Assembly (NCBI RefSeq): GCF_000153405.2
Contig: NC_020802.1
Coordinates: 143,883 to 207,882, forward strand
DNA: 64,000 bases
Direction of reading: 5' to 3'
Source of the DNA: Psychromonas sp. CNPT3
GTDB taxonomy: Bacteria; Pseudomonadota; Gammaproteobacteria; Enterobacterales; Psychromonadaceae
The first letter of the stretch is position 1, and the number at the start of each line of letters is the position of its first letter. Of this stretch, positions 1-9,073 are shown piece by piece. Under the pieces are notes generated by a model. That model did not search any database, was not told the DNA's origin, and saw only the letters and a program-made list of their open reading frames with translations. The position numbers were made by a program, and so were the translations under genes.

Positions 1-178
1 CAAATACCTTCAAGTCATTACAAATAATGTGACTTTAGTCCTGTTTTATTGAAATGCTGTTCTATTTTTATTTTTTAATGCAAAGAAATTGTCTTGGAAT
101 AAGAGGGGGGTTGTATGTTATTGATTTGTTAGGTAAAAGTATTTTGTGTTAGTGTTAGTGTTTGGATTGTTTTTAAAA

Positions 179-209
179 AAAGATTGTATAAGGGTTTTAT
201 ACAATCTTT
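179..209 (-). terminator. Bidirectional hairpin terminator after the IclR regulator
   Basis: Arms at 179-190 and 198-209 (AAAGATTGTATA and its complement) are perfectly paired, and A191-T197 can extend the stem. A-runs and T-runs flank both sides, so it can act in either direction. It lies just past the stop codon of the minus-strand regulator. Nothing else recognisable lies in positions 1-178, which are AT-rich. Confidence 0.75.
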
Positions 210-215
210 GTTTTT

Positions 216-1010
216 TTATACAACGTCGGGATAATTGTAGTATCCGAGTTGCTCAGAAATTTTCTTGCCTGCCTCTTTTAATAGCTTAACGTAATAAGAT
301 TTACGTTTTTTATCAAAGCGAAGCGTTGGAAAAGAGATAGAAAGGCCATAAATAATATGTCCAAAACGATCGTATACGGGTACTGCTATACAATATACGC
401 CTTGCTCTTGCTCTTCATTATCTTCTGCATAATGTTGCTCTTTTACCGTCTCTAGTTCCGCCAGTAATTGTTCAACATTTTTTAACGTTTTATCCGTATG
501 CTTTTTAAAGGTAACGTCTTGTAATGCGGCACGAATGAAGTCGGATTTGTACTCAGAAAGTAAAACCTTGCCGATTGCCGTACTATAAAGTGGATTACGG
601 CGGCCTATTCGAGAATGCATGCGTAGGCTGTAGCTAGAGTCTATTTTATGAATATAAATAATAGAATGATCTTCTAAATCTAATGCCCCTAAATGCACTG
701 CTTCATTGGTTTGCTCTGAAATGTAGCGCATATGTTTTTCGGCTAAATTGACAACGTCTAGATATTGAAGAGACAGTGCGCCGAGTTCAAACATTTTTAG
801 CGTTAATGAATATTTATCCGCTTGGCCTTCTTGGGAAACATAGCCCAAAGACATCATGGTTTGTAAAAAACGATAAGTGGTCGCTTTCGATGTCATTAAT
901 CTTTGAGATAATTCGGAAACGCCAATTTCTTTTTGCTCTCCGAGTGCTTCTAAGATGCTAAACACCTTGAGGACGGAAGAGACTGCTTCGGGTTGTGTTG
1001 CTTTGCTCAT
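216..1010 (-). CDS. kdgR: IclR-family transcriptional regulator, KdgR-like
   Basis: 264-residue protein with the IclR architecture: an N-terminal winged helix-turn-helix at about residues 10-75 (SVLKVFSILEAL, then SKATTYRFLQTM as recognition helix) followed by an IclR effector domain at about 85-255 (IGRRNPLYSTAIGK is typical). It is divergent from kduD-kdgK-eda, and IclR members at this position in gammaproteobacteria are usually KdgR, the repressor relieved by KDG. The sequence shows the family; the KDG effector and target operon are inferred from context. The start is the ATG at 1010, the only N-terminal methionine consistent with the HTH. Confidence 0.8.
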   Translation of the reverse strand: MSKATQPEAVSSVLKVFSILEALGEQKEIGVSELSQRLMTSKATTYRFLQTMMSLGYVSQEGQADKYSLTLKMFELGALSLQYLDVVNLAEKHMRYISEQTNEAVHLGALDLEDHSIIYIHKIDSSYSLRMHSRIGRRNPLYSTAIGKVLLSEYKSDFIRAALQDVTFKKHTDKTLKNVEQLLAELETVKEQHYAEDNEEQEQGVYCIAVPVYDRFGHIIYGLSISFPTLRFDKKRKSYYVKLLKEAGKKISEQLGYYNYPDVV

Positions 1011-1149
1011 GTTACACCTTATCTTTAACTATATGGCGGGGATTATAACGAATAAATAACAATGTGCGAGATATTTTAAAAAAACTCGAGAGCTCTGTCA
1101 TTTTACTTTTATTATTTTAATCATAATAAGCTCACAAGTTAAAAAATTA

Positions 1150-1170
1150 AATAAAAAGGCGTTTCATTTT
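1150..1170 (+). promoter_or_regulatory. Candidate KdgR operator upstream of kduD
   Basis: A 21-bp imperfect palindrome: left half AATAAAAAGG, right half GTTTCATTTT. The right half is the half-site I remember for enterobacterial KdgR boxes (TGAAAC/GTTTCA core); the left half is degenerate. It sits between the divergent regulator and kduD, next to a possible -35 element. The assignment depends on my recall of the consensus. Confidence 0.45.
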
Positions 1171-1172
1171 AT

Positions 1173-1202
1173 TTGACGCCTGCTTGTGTTTATTGCTATG
1201 CT
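1173..1202 (+). promoter_or_regulatory. Possible sigma-70 promoter of the kduD operon
   Basis: TTGACG at 1173-1178 and TATGCT at 1197-1202 are 18 bp apart, close to the sigma-70 pattern. They lie about 65 bp upstream of the kduD start and immediately after the candidate KdgR operator, a geometry that allows repression. No transcript data are available. Confidence 0.4.
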
Positions 1203-1265
1203 TATCTCATTAGGATGTTATTTATACAAAAAACACTTCACATAAAAGTACACAAGGAAATATCT

Positions 1266-2027
1266 ATGATTCTTAATTCATTCGATCTTAAAGGAAAAAT
1301 CGCGATTGTCAGTGGCTGTGATACTGGTTTAGGTCAAGGTATGGCACTGGGTTTAGCAAAAGCTGGCTGTCATATTGTCGGTGTTAATATAGTCGAGCCA
1401 ACAGAAACAATTGAAAAAATGGCTGCTACGGGTCAACGCTTTTTAGATATTCGTGCCGATCTTATGGGTCTTGGCGATATCTCTCGTATTGTTGAGAGTG
1501 CGGTGAGTGAATTCGGACGTATTGATATTCTTGTTAATAATGCAGGGATCATTCGTCGTAATGATGCAATCGACTTTTCTGAAAAAGATTGGGATGATGT
1601 GATGGATCTCAATATCAAATCGTTATTCTTTATGTCGCAAGCGGTTGCAAAACAGTTTATTGCTCAAAAAGAAGGTGGCAAAATCATTAATATCGCTTCA
1701 ATGCTTTCTTACCAAGGCGGTATCCGCGTACCTTCATACACTGCATCTAAAAGTGCTGTGATGGGCGTAACACGTTTAATGGCAAATGAGTGGGCTAAAG
1801 AAGGCATTAATGTTAATGCGATTGCGCCTGGTTATATGGCAACGAATAATACGATTGCATTGCGTGCAGATGCTGATCGTAACAAAAGTATTTTAGAGCG
1901 TATTCCTGCGGATCGTTGGGGTACACCTGAAGATCTTGCTGGTCCATGTGTTTTCCTTGCATCAAGTGCATCGGATTACATCAATGGTTCAACTATTCCC
2001 GTTGATGGTGGTTGGTTAGCGAGATAA
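1266..2027 (+). CDS. kduD: 2-dehydro-3-deoxy-D-gluconate 5-dehydrogenase KduD / DEH reductase (SDR family)
   Basis: 253-residue short-chain dehydrogenase, the same length as E. coli KduD. The cofactor motif SGCDTGLGQGMA is at about residues 14-25, the NNAG motif follows, then the catalytic serine (NIASMLSYQGG) and YTASK. KduD interconverts 2,5-diketo-3-deoxygluconate and KDG with NAD(H); in alginate users related SDRs reduce the unsaturated-uronate product DEH to KDG. The start at 1266 has AGGAAA 5 nt upstream and gives the family N-terminus; the longer frame from 1173 adds a non-homologous leader. First gene of the KDG operon. No kduI or lyase is visible, so the primary substrate is open. 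Confidence 0.88.
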   Translation: MILNSFDLKGKIAIVSGCDTGLGQGMALGLAKAGCHIVGVNIVEPTETIEKMAATGQRFLDIRADLMGLGDISRIVESAVSEFGRIDILVNNAGIIRRNDAIDFSEKDWDDVMDLNIKSLFFMSQAVAKQFIAQKEGGKIINIASMLSYQGGIRVPSYTASKSAVMGVTRLMANEWAKEGINVNAIAPGYMATNNTIALRADADRNKSILERIPADRWGTPEDLAGPCVFLASSASDYINGSTIPVDGGWLAR

Positions 2028-2045
2028 TCAACCTAAATAGAGTAT

Positions 2046-2546
2046 ATGGATAATATATTCTCATTGGCGCAGTGCCTTGGCTATATCAGCTTTGGCTTAG
2101 GTGTTGCGACTTTTTATCAAAAAAATGATCGAAATCTTAAAGTTTTAATGCTGATTTACAATTTAAACCATTTTGTACATTACTTATTACTTGGCTCGAT
2201 CATGTCTGCACTGGCTATTTTACTTTCAGCGGTGCGCACCGGCACTTCCCTTTATACATCCTCAAAACGTGTTGCTTGGCTTTTTATTATCATCGGTTTT
2301 GCTGTTGGGTTTTATCTGAAGCAAACCTACTGGGATCTTTTACCTATTATAGGTACCAGTATTGGGACTTATGCGATGTTTGTTTTAAGAGGCATTAAAA
2401 TGCGTCTCTGCTTTTTAGTCGCAACGATTTGTTGGTTTATTAATAATATTCTGGTGGGATCTATAGGTGGCACGTTATTAGAGGGGGCGGTTCTTTTTAT
2501 GAATATCTTTACTATTTATCGATTAGCGAAAAACGCCCCCAACTAG
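2046..2546 (+). CDS. YgjV-family inner membrane protein
   Basis: 166 residues, almost entirely hydrophobic, with about five to six predicted membrane segments and no signal peptide or catalytic motif. The N-terminus (LAQCLGYISFGLGVATFYQK) fits the YgjV family of small inner membrane proteins. In E. coli ygjV lies near the hexuronate genes uxaCA, which agrees with its position here 18 bp after kduD and inside a KDG operon. Its function is not known; a transport or sensing accessory role in uronate metabolism is inference only. Confidence 0.65.
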   Translation: MDNIFSLAQCLGYISFGLGVATFYQKNDRNLKVLMLIYNLNHFVHYLLLGSIMSALAILLSAVRTGTSLYTSSKRVAWLFIIIGFAVGFYLKQTYWDLLPIIGTSIGTYAMFVLRGIKMRLCFLVATICWFINNILVGSIGGTLLEGAVLFMNIFTIYRLAKNAPN

Positions 2547-2620
2547 AATGATGAGTCGGTTTTTTAAATATACATATATACGCCATTGAAAATGAGTCGT
2601 TAAATAAAAGGAACAATTTC

Positions 2621-3547
2621 ATGAAGATCAGTCGTATTGCCGTTATTGGTGAATGCATGCTTGAGCTTAAAACTGTAAATAATGTATTAGAGCAAGGCTT
2701 TGGTGGTGACAGCTTAAATACGGCGATTTACTTATCGCGTTTGACGCATGAGCATGCGATCACAACCTCTTATGTGACCGGTATGGGCCTTGATCCTTTT
2801 AGTGAAGATATGATCAAAGCGTGGCAAGATGAAAATATTAATACCGATATGGTGTTTTTATCAAAAGATAAATTGCCGGGTATTTATGCGATTAAAACCG
2901 ATGCGCAGGGAGAACGTCATTTTTATTATTGGCGAAATGATGCAGCCGCTAAATTCTGGCTTAAAACGCAGAAGATAAGCACTTTAGTAGATGATTTATC
3001 GCAACATCAAATGATCTACTTAAGTGGAGTGAGTTTAGCTATTTTATCTGATGAATGCCGCGCCATATTGCTCGAGGTTTTAGGCCTTTGTCATAAAAAA
3101 GGGGTACGTATCGTTTTTGATAATAATTACCGAGCAGCGCTTTGGGAAAGCCCTAAAGTGGCGCAAGATTATTATAAAAAGATACTCGCCATAACCAGTA
3201 TTGCCTTTTTAACCTATGATGACGATGTTTTATTATGGGGAGATAAGAAGGAAGAAGAATGTATTATGCGCACCCAAGCGTTAGGTGTTTCTGAAATTGT
3301 CCTTAAACGAGGCGCAGAAGCCTGCATTATAGTGTGTGCACAACAGCGCTATGAAGTGAGTGCGAATAAAATAAGTAATATTGTTGATACAACCGCTGCC
3401 GGTGATTCATTTAGCGCAGCTTATTTGGCAAAACGCGTGTTAGGTGGTGATTGCGTCGCATCTGCTAAAGCGGGACATTGCGTTGCAGGTACGGTGATAC
3501 AACATCATGGTGCGATTATTGCAGCCCAAGTAATGCCTACTATTTAA
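2621..3547 (+). CDS. kdgK: 2-dehydro-3-deoxygluconokinase (PfkB family)
   Basis: 308-residue PfkB-family kinase that phosphorylates KDG to KDPG with ATP. The N-terminal substrate-binding stretch GECMLEL...GGDSLNTAIYLSR is typical of KdgK, and the C-terminal PfkB signature DTTAAGDSFSAAY holds the catalytic aspartate. An AAAGGAAC ribosome site precedes the ATG. It sits between kduD/ygjV and eda, so the operon encodes consecutive steps KDG to KDPG to pyruvate plus glyceraldehyde-3-phosphate. Length and motifs are complete. Confidence 0.92.
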   Translation: MKISRIAVIGECMLELKTVNNVLEQGFGGDSLNTAIYLSRLTHEHAITTSYVTGMGLDPFSEDMIKAWQDENINTDMVFLSKDKLPGIYAIKTDAQGERHFYYWRNDAAAKFWLKTQKISTLVDDLSQHQMIYLSGVSLAILSDECRAILLEVLGLCHKKGVRIVFDNNYRAALWESPKVAQDYYKKILAITSIAFLTYDDDVLLWGDKKEEECIMRTQALGVSEIVLKRGAEACIIVCAQQRYEVSANKISNIVDTTAAGDSFSAAYLAKRVLGGDCVASAKAGHCVAGTVIQHHGAIIAAQVMPTI

Positions 3548-3564
3548 AGACTTAAGGAATACAA

Positions 3565-4191
3565 ATGCTAGATTTAAATACCCGATTAGAAGAGATCAAA
3601 GTTATCCCTGTGATTGCCATTGAAGATGCCTCTAAAGCAGTCAAATTGGCGCAAGTATTAATTGAAAATGGTTTACCGTGCGCAGAAGTGACGTTTAGAA
3701 CAGAGCAAGCGGTAGAATCCATTAAATTGATGCGTCAGGCCTACCCTGACATGTTGATTGGCGCTGGTACGGTGTTAACCGCTGAACAAGTAGATATGGC
3801 GATTGATGCTGGCGTAAACTTTATTGTAAGCCCAGGGTTTAATCCTACTATCGTACGTTATTGTCAACAACGTGGCATGCCGATAGTACCCGGTATTAAC
3901 TGCCCCAGTCATGTAGAGCAAGCAATGGAAATGGGGTTACGTACTTTAAAATTCTTCCCTGCTGAAGCCTCTGGTGGCGTCGCAATGTTAAAATCCCTTT
4001 CTGCGGTTTACCCTATTAAATTTATGCCAACAGGTGGCGTTAATCCAAGTAATGTTAATGATTACTTAAGTTTGCCGAGCGTACTTGCCTGTGGCGGAAC
4101 ATGGATGGTACCAAATACGTTAATTGAAGAAGAGCGTTGGTCTGAACTTGCGCAACTTGTCGCAAATGTTGCGGGTATTATTGGTAAATAA
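3565..4191 (+). CDS. eda: KHG/KDPG aldolase
   Basis: 208-residue class I aldolase cleaving 2-keto-3-deoxy-6-phosphogluconate to pyruvate and glyceraldehyde-3-phosphate. Visible motifs: PCAEVTFRT with the catalytic glutamate, IGAGTVLT, and LKFFPAEASGG with the Schiff-base lysine. It starts 17 bp after kdgK with AAGGAA upstream and belongs to the same operon. It completes the lower Entner-Doudoroff branch for uronate carbon. Confidence 0.94.
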   Translation: MLDLNTRLEEIKVIPVIAIEDASKAVKLAQVLIENGLPCAEVTFRTEQAVESIKLMRQAYPDMLIGAGTVLTAEQVDMAIDAGVNFIVSPGFNPTIVRYCQQRGMPIVPGINCPSHVEQAMEMGLRTLKFFPAEASGGVAMLKSLSAVYPIKFMPTGGVNPSNVNDYLSLPSVLACGGTWMVPNTLIEEERWSELAQLVANVAGIIGK

Positions 4192-4230
4192 AGTTGATGG
4201 TATTGATGCCGTAGATGTAATAATGGTATC

Positions 4231-4270
4231 AAGCGCGTTTTGGCGTCCTTTTAAGGCGCCTGAAACGCTT
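4231..4270 (+). other. Long hairpin between eda and the yhcH-like gene
   Basis: The 40-nt stretch folds into a long imperfect stem: AAGCG pairs with CGCTT at the ends, and GGCG(T)CCTT pairs with AAGGCGCC around a TT loop. No T-run follows, so it is not a canonical terminator. It may be an attenuator or an mRNA-stabilising structure; the function is unproven. Confidence 0.5.
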
Positions 4271-4295
4271 ATTATTAAAAATAGGATCCTTAAAT

Positions 4296-4763
4296 ATGTT
4301 ATTTGGTAACGTGCGACAATTAGAGTTGGTAGCATACACACATAAAAATATTAGCCTTTGGATAAAAGAAGCCCTTATTATTGCTCAAAGTAATAATGAC
4401 GGTAAACATAGCATCGGTGATGAGGGTGTATTTGTTGTTTTAGCGTCTGTAACGACAGAGCCTGAAGCGGATCGCAAAGCGGAATTTCACCGTGAGCATA
4501 TCGATATACAGATCCTGTTAGAAGGTGAAGAGCGTCTAGGTTATAGCAATACTTTAAGCGTAGAAGATAAAGCTCGGATCCCGGCTGAGGATGATTTATA
4601 TTTTGTCGATGACGTTGAAAATGAAAACTTTGTGAACTTAAAATCGGGTGATTATGCACTCTTTTACCCGGGGCAAATACATCGTCCTTTATGCGCCATT
4701 GATCAAGTTGTTGCGATAAGAAAAGCGATCATTAAGATCCCTGTTATATTGTTTAGCGCCTGA
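4296..4763 (+). CDS. YhcH/YjgK/YiaL (DUF386, TabA-like) family protein
   Basis: 155 residues with the family's cupin-like metal pattern: EFHREHIDIQILLEGEE (His/Glu ligands) and a later FYPGQIHRP histidine. Family members lie in sialic acid, gulonate or uronate operons and are thought to act as sugar epimerases/isomerases or anomer-handling enzymes; the exact reaction here is unknown. An AGGA site 9 nt upstream of the ATG at 4296 supports the start. It is the last gene of the KDG operon, after a hairpin and before a terminator. Confidence 0.8.
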   Translation: MLFGNVRQLELVAYTHKNISLWIKEALIIAQSNNDGKHSIGDEGVFVVLASVTTEPEADRKAEFHREHIDIQILLEGEERLGYSNTLSVEDKARIPAEDDLYFVDDVENENFVNLKSGDYALFYPGQIHRPLCAIDQVVAIRKAIIKIPVILFSA

Positions 4764-4781
4764 ATCTTTTAAAAGCATGCC

Positions 4782-4814
4782 ATGAATTCCTTTACCTTTG
4801 TTAAAGGAATTCAT
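4782..4814 (+). terminator. Hairpin terminator of the KDG operon
   Basis: Perfect 13-bp stem (arms 4782-4794 and 4802-4814, ATGAATTCCTTTA and its complement) with a 7-nt loop, followed by a pyrimidine-rich CTCTCTCTGTT tail. The tail is not a clean T-run, so it could be a weaker terminator. Confidence 0.55.
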
Positions 4815-4962
4815 CTCTCTCTGTTATCTCCTCTCCTCTTTTTTGAAAAATATTATCTTGTGCACAAGGCCTCTGCTTCCTCACTATTTAACTTTTACAC
4901 ATGCTTATTTTGGCTATATTTGTTAGCATTAATGAATTATTAATGGATGAGCAGACAAAGAC

Positions 4963-5898
4963 ATGAGCAATAAAATTATTCGTATCGCAACACGACATAG
5001 CCCTCTTGCCATGTGGCAAGCAAACTTTGTTAAAAGTGAATTGTTAAAATGGCATCCAGAATTACAAGTTGAACTGCTGGCAATGAAAACAAAGGGCGAT
5101 AAAATTTTAGATACGCCTTTGGCTAAAGTGGGCGGTAAAGGGCTTTTTGTTAAAGAATTAGAAGTGGCTATTCTTGAAGGTCGAGCAGATATAGCGGTGC
5201 ATTCAATGAAAGATGTCCCGGTTGATTTCCCTGAAGGTTTAGGGCTTGCGGTTATTTGTGAGCGTGAAGATCCTCGTGATGCATTTGTGTCTAATCATTT
5301 CGCTAATATAGCAGCATTACCGCAAGGTAGTGTAGTGGGAACCTCAAGCCTACGCAGGCAGTGCCAGTTACGTGCACAACGTCCCGATATAAAGGTTAAA
5401 GATTTACGCGGAAATGTTAATACACGCTTAGCAAAATTAGATGCGGGCGAATACGACGCCATCATTTTAGCCTCAGCAGGTTTGATCCGCTTAGATATGC
5501 ATGATCGCATTGCCAGTTATATGAGCGTTGAAGAAAGTTTACCTGCGGTTGGCCAAGGCGCTGTGGGCATAGAGTGCCGTTTAGATGATATGCAAACACT
5601 GGCATTACTCAAACCACTTGAGCATCGGATCACGCGTTTAAGAGTGACGGCTGAGCGGGCGATGAATTTAGCATTACAAGGTGGCTGTCAGGTACCTATT
5701 GGCAGTTATTGTATTCTCAAGGAAGATACTTTATGGCTACGCGGTTTGGTCGGTAGTGTAGATGGCACCCATATTATTCGTAAGGAAATTCGTGGCAAGG
5801 TCGCGGATGCCGAGCAAATGGGATTAAATTTAGCGCAGCAATTATTAGAGAGTGGCGCGGATAAAATATTAGCGGATGTTTATCGCGATAATGCTTAA
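4963..5898 (+). CDS. hemC: Hydroxymethylbilane synthase (porphobilinogen deaminase)
   Basis: 311-residue cytoplasmic enzyme condensing four porphobilinogens to hydroxymethylbilane in tetrapyrrole synthesis. Complete family motifs: [13 protein letters not shown] at the N-terminus, AVHSMKDVP, the arginine-rich [26 protein letters not shown], and [13 protein letters not shown], whose cysteine carries the dipyrromethane cofactor. Head of a hemC-hemD-hemX-hemY operon; hemD overlaps its end. Confidence 0.96.
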   Translation: MSNKIIRIATRHSPLAMWQANFVKSELLKWHPELQVELLAMKTKGDKILDTPLAKVGGKGLFVKELEVAILEGRADIAVHSMKDVPVDFPEGLGLAVICEREDPRDAFVSNHFANIAALPQGSVVGTSSLRRQCQLRAQRPDIKVKDLRGNVNTRLAKLDAGEYDAIILASAGLIRLDMHDRIASYMSVEESLPAVGQGAVGIECRLDDMQTLALLKPLEHRITRLRVTAERAMNLALQGGCQVPIGSYCILKEDTLWLRGLVGSVDGTHIIRKEIRGKVADAEQMGLNLAQQLLESGADKILADVYRDNA

Positions 5899-6616
5899 AC
5901 CGCGACTATTGATAACGCGCTTTGAACCACATGCCTCGCGTCTGGTTAAATTGCTTAATGAGCAAGGTGTTTTTAGCCTTGCTCAGCCGTTATTAGAAGT
6001 ACAAAGTAGCGCGGAATGTCATGATGTAGATCTGATTTTTGTCACACGTTATGACTATATTATTGCCATTAGTGCGGCGGCGGTTAAATATACAGAGCAA
6101 GCTTTAGATAAAAAAGCCTGGCCAACAGCAACTTTTATTGCGGTGGGTAAACGAACTCAAAAAATGTTACAACAAGCAACCCAAAAAGAGGTGCAGTGCC
6201 CACCCTTGCAACATGATACGCAAGGCTTACTGGCGTTAGCGTGTCTCAATTGCGTGCAAGGTAAAAAAATACTGATATTACGTGGTGTTGGTGGCCGCGC
6301 TAAATTAAAGAAAACATTAGAGTCGCGTGGTGCAGAGGTCTCTTATTATCAACCTTACCAACGCGTTGTAATAGATCTCAACATGGATGAATTAGTTGAA
6401 AATTGGCAGTTGCATAAAATTAATGGTGCTATTATCAGCAGTATCGAATTATTAGAAAATTTTACAACACGTGTGCGTGATAAACACTGGTTATATGAAT
6501 TGCACTTATACGTGCCTAGCCAACGCATTTTAGATCGCGCCTTGCAATTGGGTTGGGTAAAGATAGTTTTATTAGCAAGTCTTGCTGATCAACAAATTAT
6601 TGATCATTTTAAATAA
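5891..6616 (+). CDS. hemD: Uroporphyrinogen-III synthase
   Basis: 241-residue HemD-domain protein, cyclising hydroxymethylbilane to uroporphyrinogen III. The N-terminal LLITRFEP and the later [25 protein letters not shown] and [20 protein letters not shown] segments are the usual, weakly conserved family landmarks. I chose the ATG at 5891 because E. coli-type HemD begins a few residues before the ITR motif; an ATG at 5876 in the same frame is the alternative. The 8-bp overlap with hemC suggests translational coupling. Confidence 0.88.
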   Translation: MLKPRLLITRFEPHASRLVKLLNEQGVFSLAQPLLEVQSSAECHDVDLIFVTRYDYIIAISAAAVKYTEQALDKKAWPTATFIAVGKRTQKMLQQATQKEVQCPPLQHDTQGLLALACLNCVQGKKILILRGVGGRAKLKKTLESRGAEVSYYQPYQRVVIDLNMDELVENWQLHKINGAIISSIELLENFTTRVRDKHWLYELHLYVPSQRILDRALQLGWVKIVLLASLADQQIIDHFK

Positions 6617-6648
6617 ATTATGCCGTTAAATAAATGTGTGAGGAAATT

Positions 6649-7794
6649 ATGCCTGAACATAAAGACAATGAAAAAATAAGTATTAAAGCTGCGAGTGTAT
6701 CTGCAAAGACACCGGAAAAAAAGAGATCACCTAAAAGTGGCTATATCGCACTTTATCTATCGATTTTTGCGTTGTTATTATTAATGGTAATGGGGGGCTC
6801 TGCGTTTACATATTATCAAAGCGCTCAAAAGCAGGTAAAACAACAGCAAGAAAAGTTACTTATACTTAGCACTAAGCTTTTACGACAAGAACAATCTCAA
6901 ATTAACAATCAACGCTTATTGACGCTATTACAAAGCAATTTAAAACAAGATGAAGCAAAATCAGGCGCTGAACTACAAAAAATGTTCGGCCAAAATAAAT
7001 TATTACATACTGATCTGCAAGCACTACAAAGACATGTTTCTGAAGCGACTATTCGCCAGCCTAATGATTGGATCTTAGCGGAGGTTGAATACCTTTTGTC
7101 ATTAGCGGGACGGAAAATTTGGTTAGAGCATGACGTACAAACTGCGATGGCACTTTTAGGGGCCGCAGATCAACGTATTGTCGAGTTAAATGATGCGAGT
7201 TTAAGCCCGCTACGTGGTGCTTTACTTGAAGATATTGAACAACTACGCGCATTACCTAAAAAAGATTTTGAGGGTATGGTGCTTGCTTTAACAAGTTTAG
7301 AGCGCAGAGTGGATAAATTAAAACTCATTGATTTAGAGGTGCAAGCCCAGCCTAAAAATAAATCACGCTTCGTGTCGGCTGATATATCAGATTGGGAGGA
7401 TAATATTAGTAAATCGTGGAATAATTTTTTAGCTAATTTCATTACCATCACTAAACGCGACTCGAAAATTGAAGCATTACTTTCACCGACGCAAACCTGG
7501 TACCTGAAAGAGAATATTCGCAATAATTTAGCGAAAGCAGAATTTGCAGTATACCGCCAACAACAAGTTATTTATGATATTGCGATGCATAATATTAGCC
7601 GTACGTTAGCCACTTATTTTAAGCTAGATGATAGTACGACCAGTCATTTTAATGATGCCATCATCAAATTAAGTAAGAATAAGCTACAAGTAAATTATCC
7701 AGACCAATTACAAAGTACGGCTATTTTACAAACAGTGCTGATGCAACGCATAAAAAGATCCTTATCTAGCCCACGTGTAACAACAGGAGGTTAA
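6649..7794 (+). CDS. hemX: HemX family protein
   Basis: About 381 residues: a short polar cytoplasmic N-terminus, one transmembrane segment (IALYLSIFALLLLMVMGGSA), a coiled coil rich in Gln/Lys, and a large C-terminal domain with the family motif PNDWILAEVEYLLSLA. HemX is annotated as a putative uroporphyrinogen methyltransferase but lacks methyltransferase motifs here, so I regard it as a membrane-anchored accessory factor of unknown role. GAGGAAA just before the ATG at 6649 favours that start over the upstream ATG at 6634. Confidence 0.85.
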   Translation: MPEHKDNEKISIKAASVSAKTPEKKRSPKSGYIALYLSIFALLLLMVMGGSAFTYYQSAQKQVKQQQEKLLILSTKLLRQEQSQINNQRLLTLLQSNLKQDEAKSGAELQKMFGQNKLLHTDLQALQRHVSEATIRQPNDWILAEVEYLLSLAGRKIWLEHDVQTAMALLGAADQRIVELNDASLSPLRGALLEDIEQLRALPKKDFEGMVLALTSLERRVDKLKLIDLEVQAQPKNKSRFVSADISDWEDNISKSWNNFLANFITITKRDSKIEALLSPTQTWYLKENIRNNLAKAEFAVYRQQQVIYDIAMHNISRTLATYFKLDDSTTSHFNDAIIKLSKNKLQVNYPDQLQSTAILQTVLMQRIKRSLSSPRVTTGG

Positions 7795-7797
7795 GCC

Positions 7798-8982
7798 ATG
7801 CTTCGTATTATGATCATTATCGGCATATTATTACTGGGACTATTATTAGGACCTGAGATCAGTGCGAACAAAGGTTATTTATTGATCTCTTTTGATCGCT
7901 ATACAACCTATGAAATGACCTTGATCAATGCCAGTTTATTAGTTTTCTTATTTTATTTTGTACTGTTATTTTTGGAATGGATGATCCGCAGATTATTAGC
8001 CTTAAGTTCATTAACAAGTGGTTGGTTTGGGGTAAGAAAAACCAATAAAGCTAAAAAGAACAGTTTATTAGGCATGTTGGCGTTATTTGAGGGCAATACT
8101 AAACAAGCACAAAAACTATTAGCTAAATCGGCTGCGCGCAGTGAATCACCTGCATTAACCTATATAGCAGCAGCGCGAGCAGCCCAGCTTGAAAATAAAT
8201 ATGAACTGCGTGACGAATACTTTCAAGAAGCACTTTCAAGTCAAAAAGAGTGCCATTTAGGTATTGGTTTGGTGTGGGTTGAATTACAAATTGAAGCGCA
8301 TCAATATGAGAATGCATTAGCCACCTTACGCGAGCTAGATAATAATTTCCCGAATAACAAAAAAATAGTGACCTTGTATTTAGGTATTTATCCTGCGTTA
8401 GAGGAGTGGAAACGCTACTTAGATATTTTAAATAAACACCGTAAAAATTTAACGTTTAATACGCTGGAATTTAATACTTTGTTAGAAAATGCTTATACGC
8501 ATTATTTTAAACAGTTAAGTGCAGACAGCGCTGAAAGCTTACAATTGTTCTGGGAAAAAGAGTTGCCCCGCGCCATGCGTAAAGAGTTAACTTACCAAAC
8601 CAAGTTACTAGATGCGTATATTAGTGCGCAACGCATGAAGCATGCAGAAGCCTTTTTATTAGAAAAATTACATAAGCAATTTTCGACTACGTTATTAGTT
8701 TATTTAGATAAATTAAGTTTAACTGATTTTTATCCCTTAATTGTTTTTCTGGATAAAAAATTGAAAAAGGACAAAAATAACGCATCAATACACCGTGCAC
8801 TTGCCTATTTAAAATATAAAGAAAATAATTTTGGCGCCGTGATTGAGCATTTGAAAGTGAGTGTCGCAAGCTTGCCCGAGGTAAAAGACTTTACTTTATT
8901 AGCCAGTTTATTAGAAAAAGAAGGTCTCATTACCGATGCTCAGCGTTATTATCGTGAAGGATTATTATTTGCGAGTCGTTAA
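7798..8982 (+). CDS. hemY: HemY protein, TPR-containing membrane protein
   Basis: 394 residues: two N-terminal membrane segments (MIIIGILLLGLLLGPEI and SLLVFLFYFVLLFLEW) then a helical repeat (TPR-like) region to the C-terminus. This gammaproteobacterial HemY is distinct from protoporphyrinogen oxidase HemY of Bacillus; its role in heme synthesis is not defined. A perfect AGGAGGT ribosome site overlaps the hemX stop codon, so the two are tightly coupled. Last gene of the hem operon. Confidence 0.88.
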   Translation: MLRIMIIIGILLLGLLLGPEISANKGYLLISFDRYTTYEMTLINASLLVFLFYFVLLFLEWMIRRLLALSSLTSGWFGVRKTNKAKKNSLLGMLALFEGNTKQAQKLLAKSAARSESPALTYIAAARAAQLENKYELRDEYFQEALSSQKECHLGIGLVWVELQIEAHQYENALATLRELDNNFPNNKKIVTLYLGIYPALEEWKRYLDILNKHRKNLTFNTLEFNTLLENAYTHYFKQLSADSAESLQLFWEKELPRAMRKELTYQTKLLDAYISAQRMKHAEAFLLEKLHKQFSTTLLVYLDKLSLTDFYPLIVFLDKKLKKDKNNASIHRALAYLKYKENNFGAVIEHLKVSVASLPEVKDFTLLASLLEKEGLITDAQRYYREGLLFASR

Positions 8983-9053
8983 ATATTGGCAATAAAAATA
9001 GAAGTGCGAAGCTTCTCTTTTTATAAATTACATTTTATAACTTACATTTGTAT

Positions 9054-9073
9054 AGCGCCGGAAAATAGGCGCT
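9054..9073 (+). terminator. Likely terminator of the hem operon
   Basis: Six-base-pair GC-rich stem AGCGCC/GGCGCT with an 8-nt loop, followed by a T/C-rich stretch, 70 bp after the hemY stop. The tail is not a clean T-run. Confidence 0.4.

Noticed and set aside
1173-1265. N-terminal extension of kduD from 1173
   Set aside because: The extra 31 residues are not SDR-like, contain the likely promoter, and the ATG at 1266 has a ribosome site and gives the exact family length.
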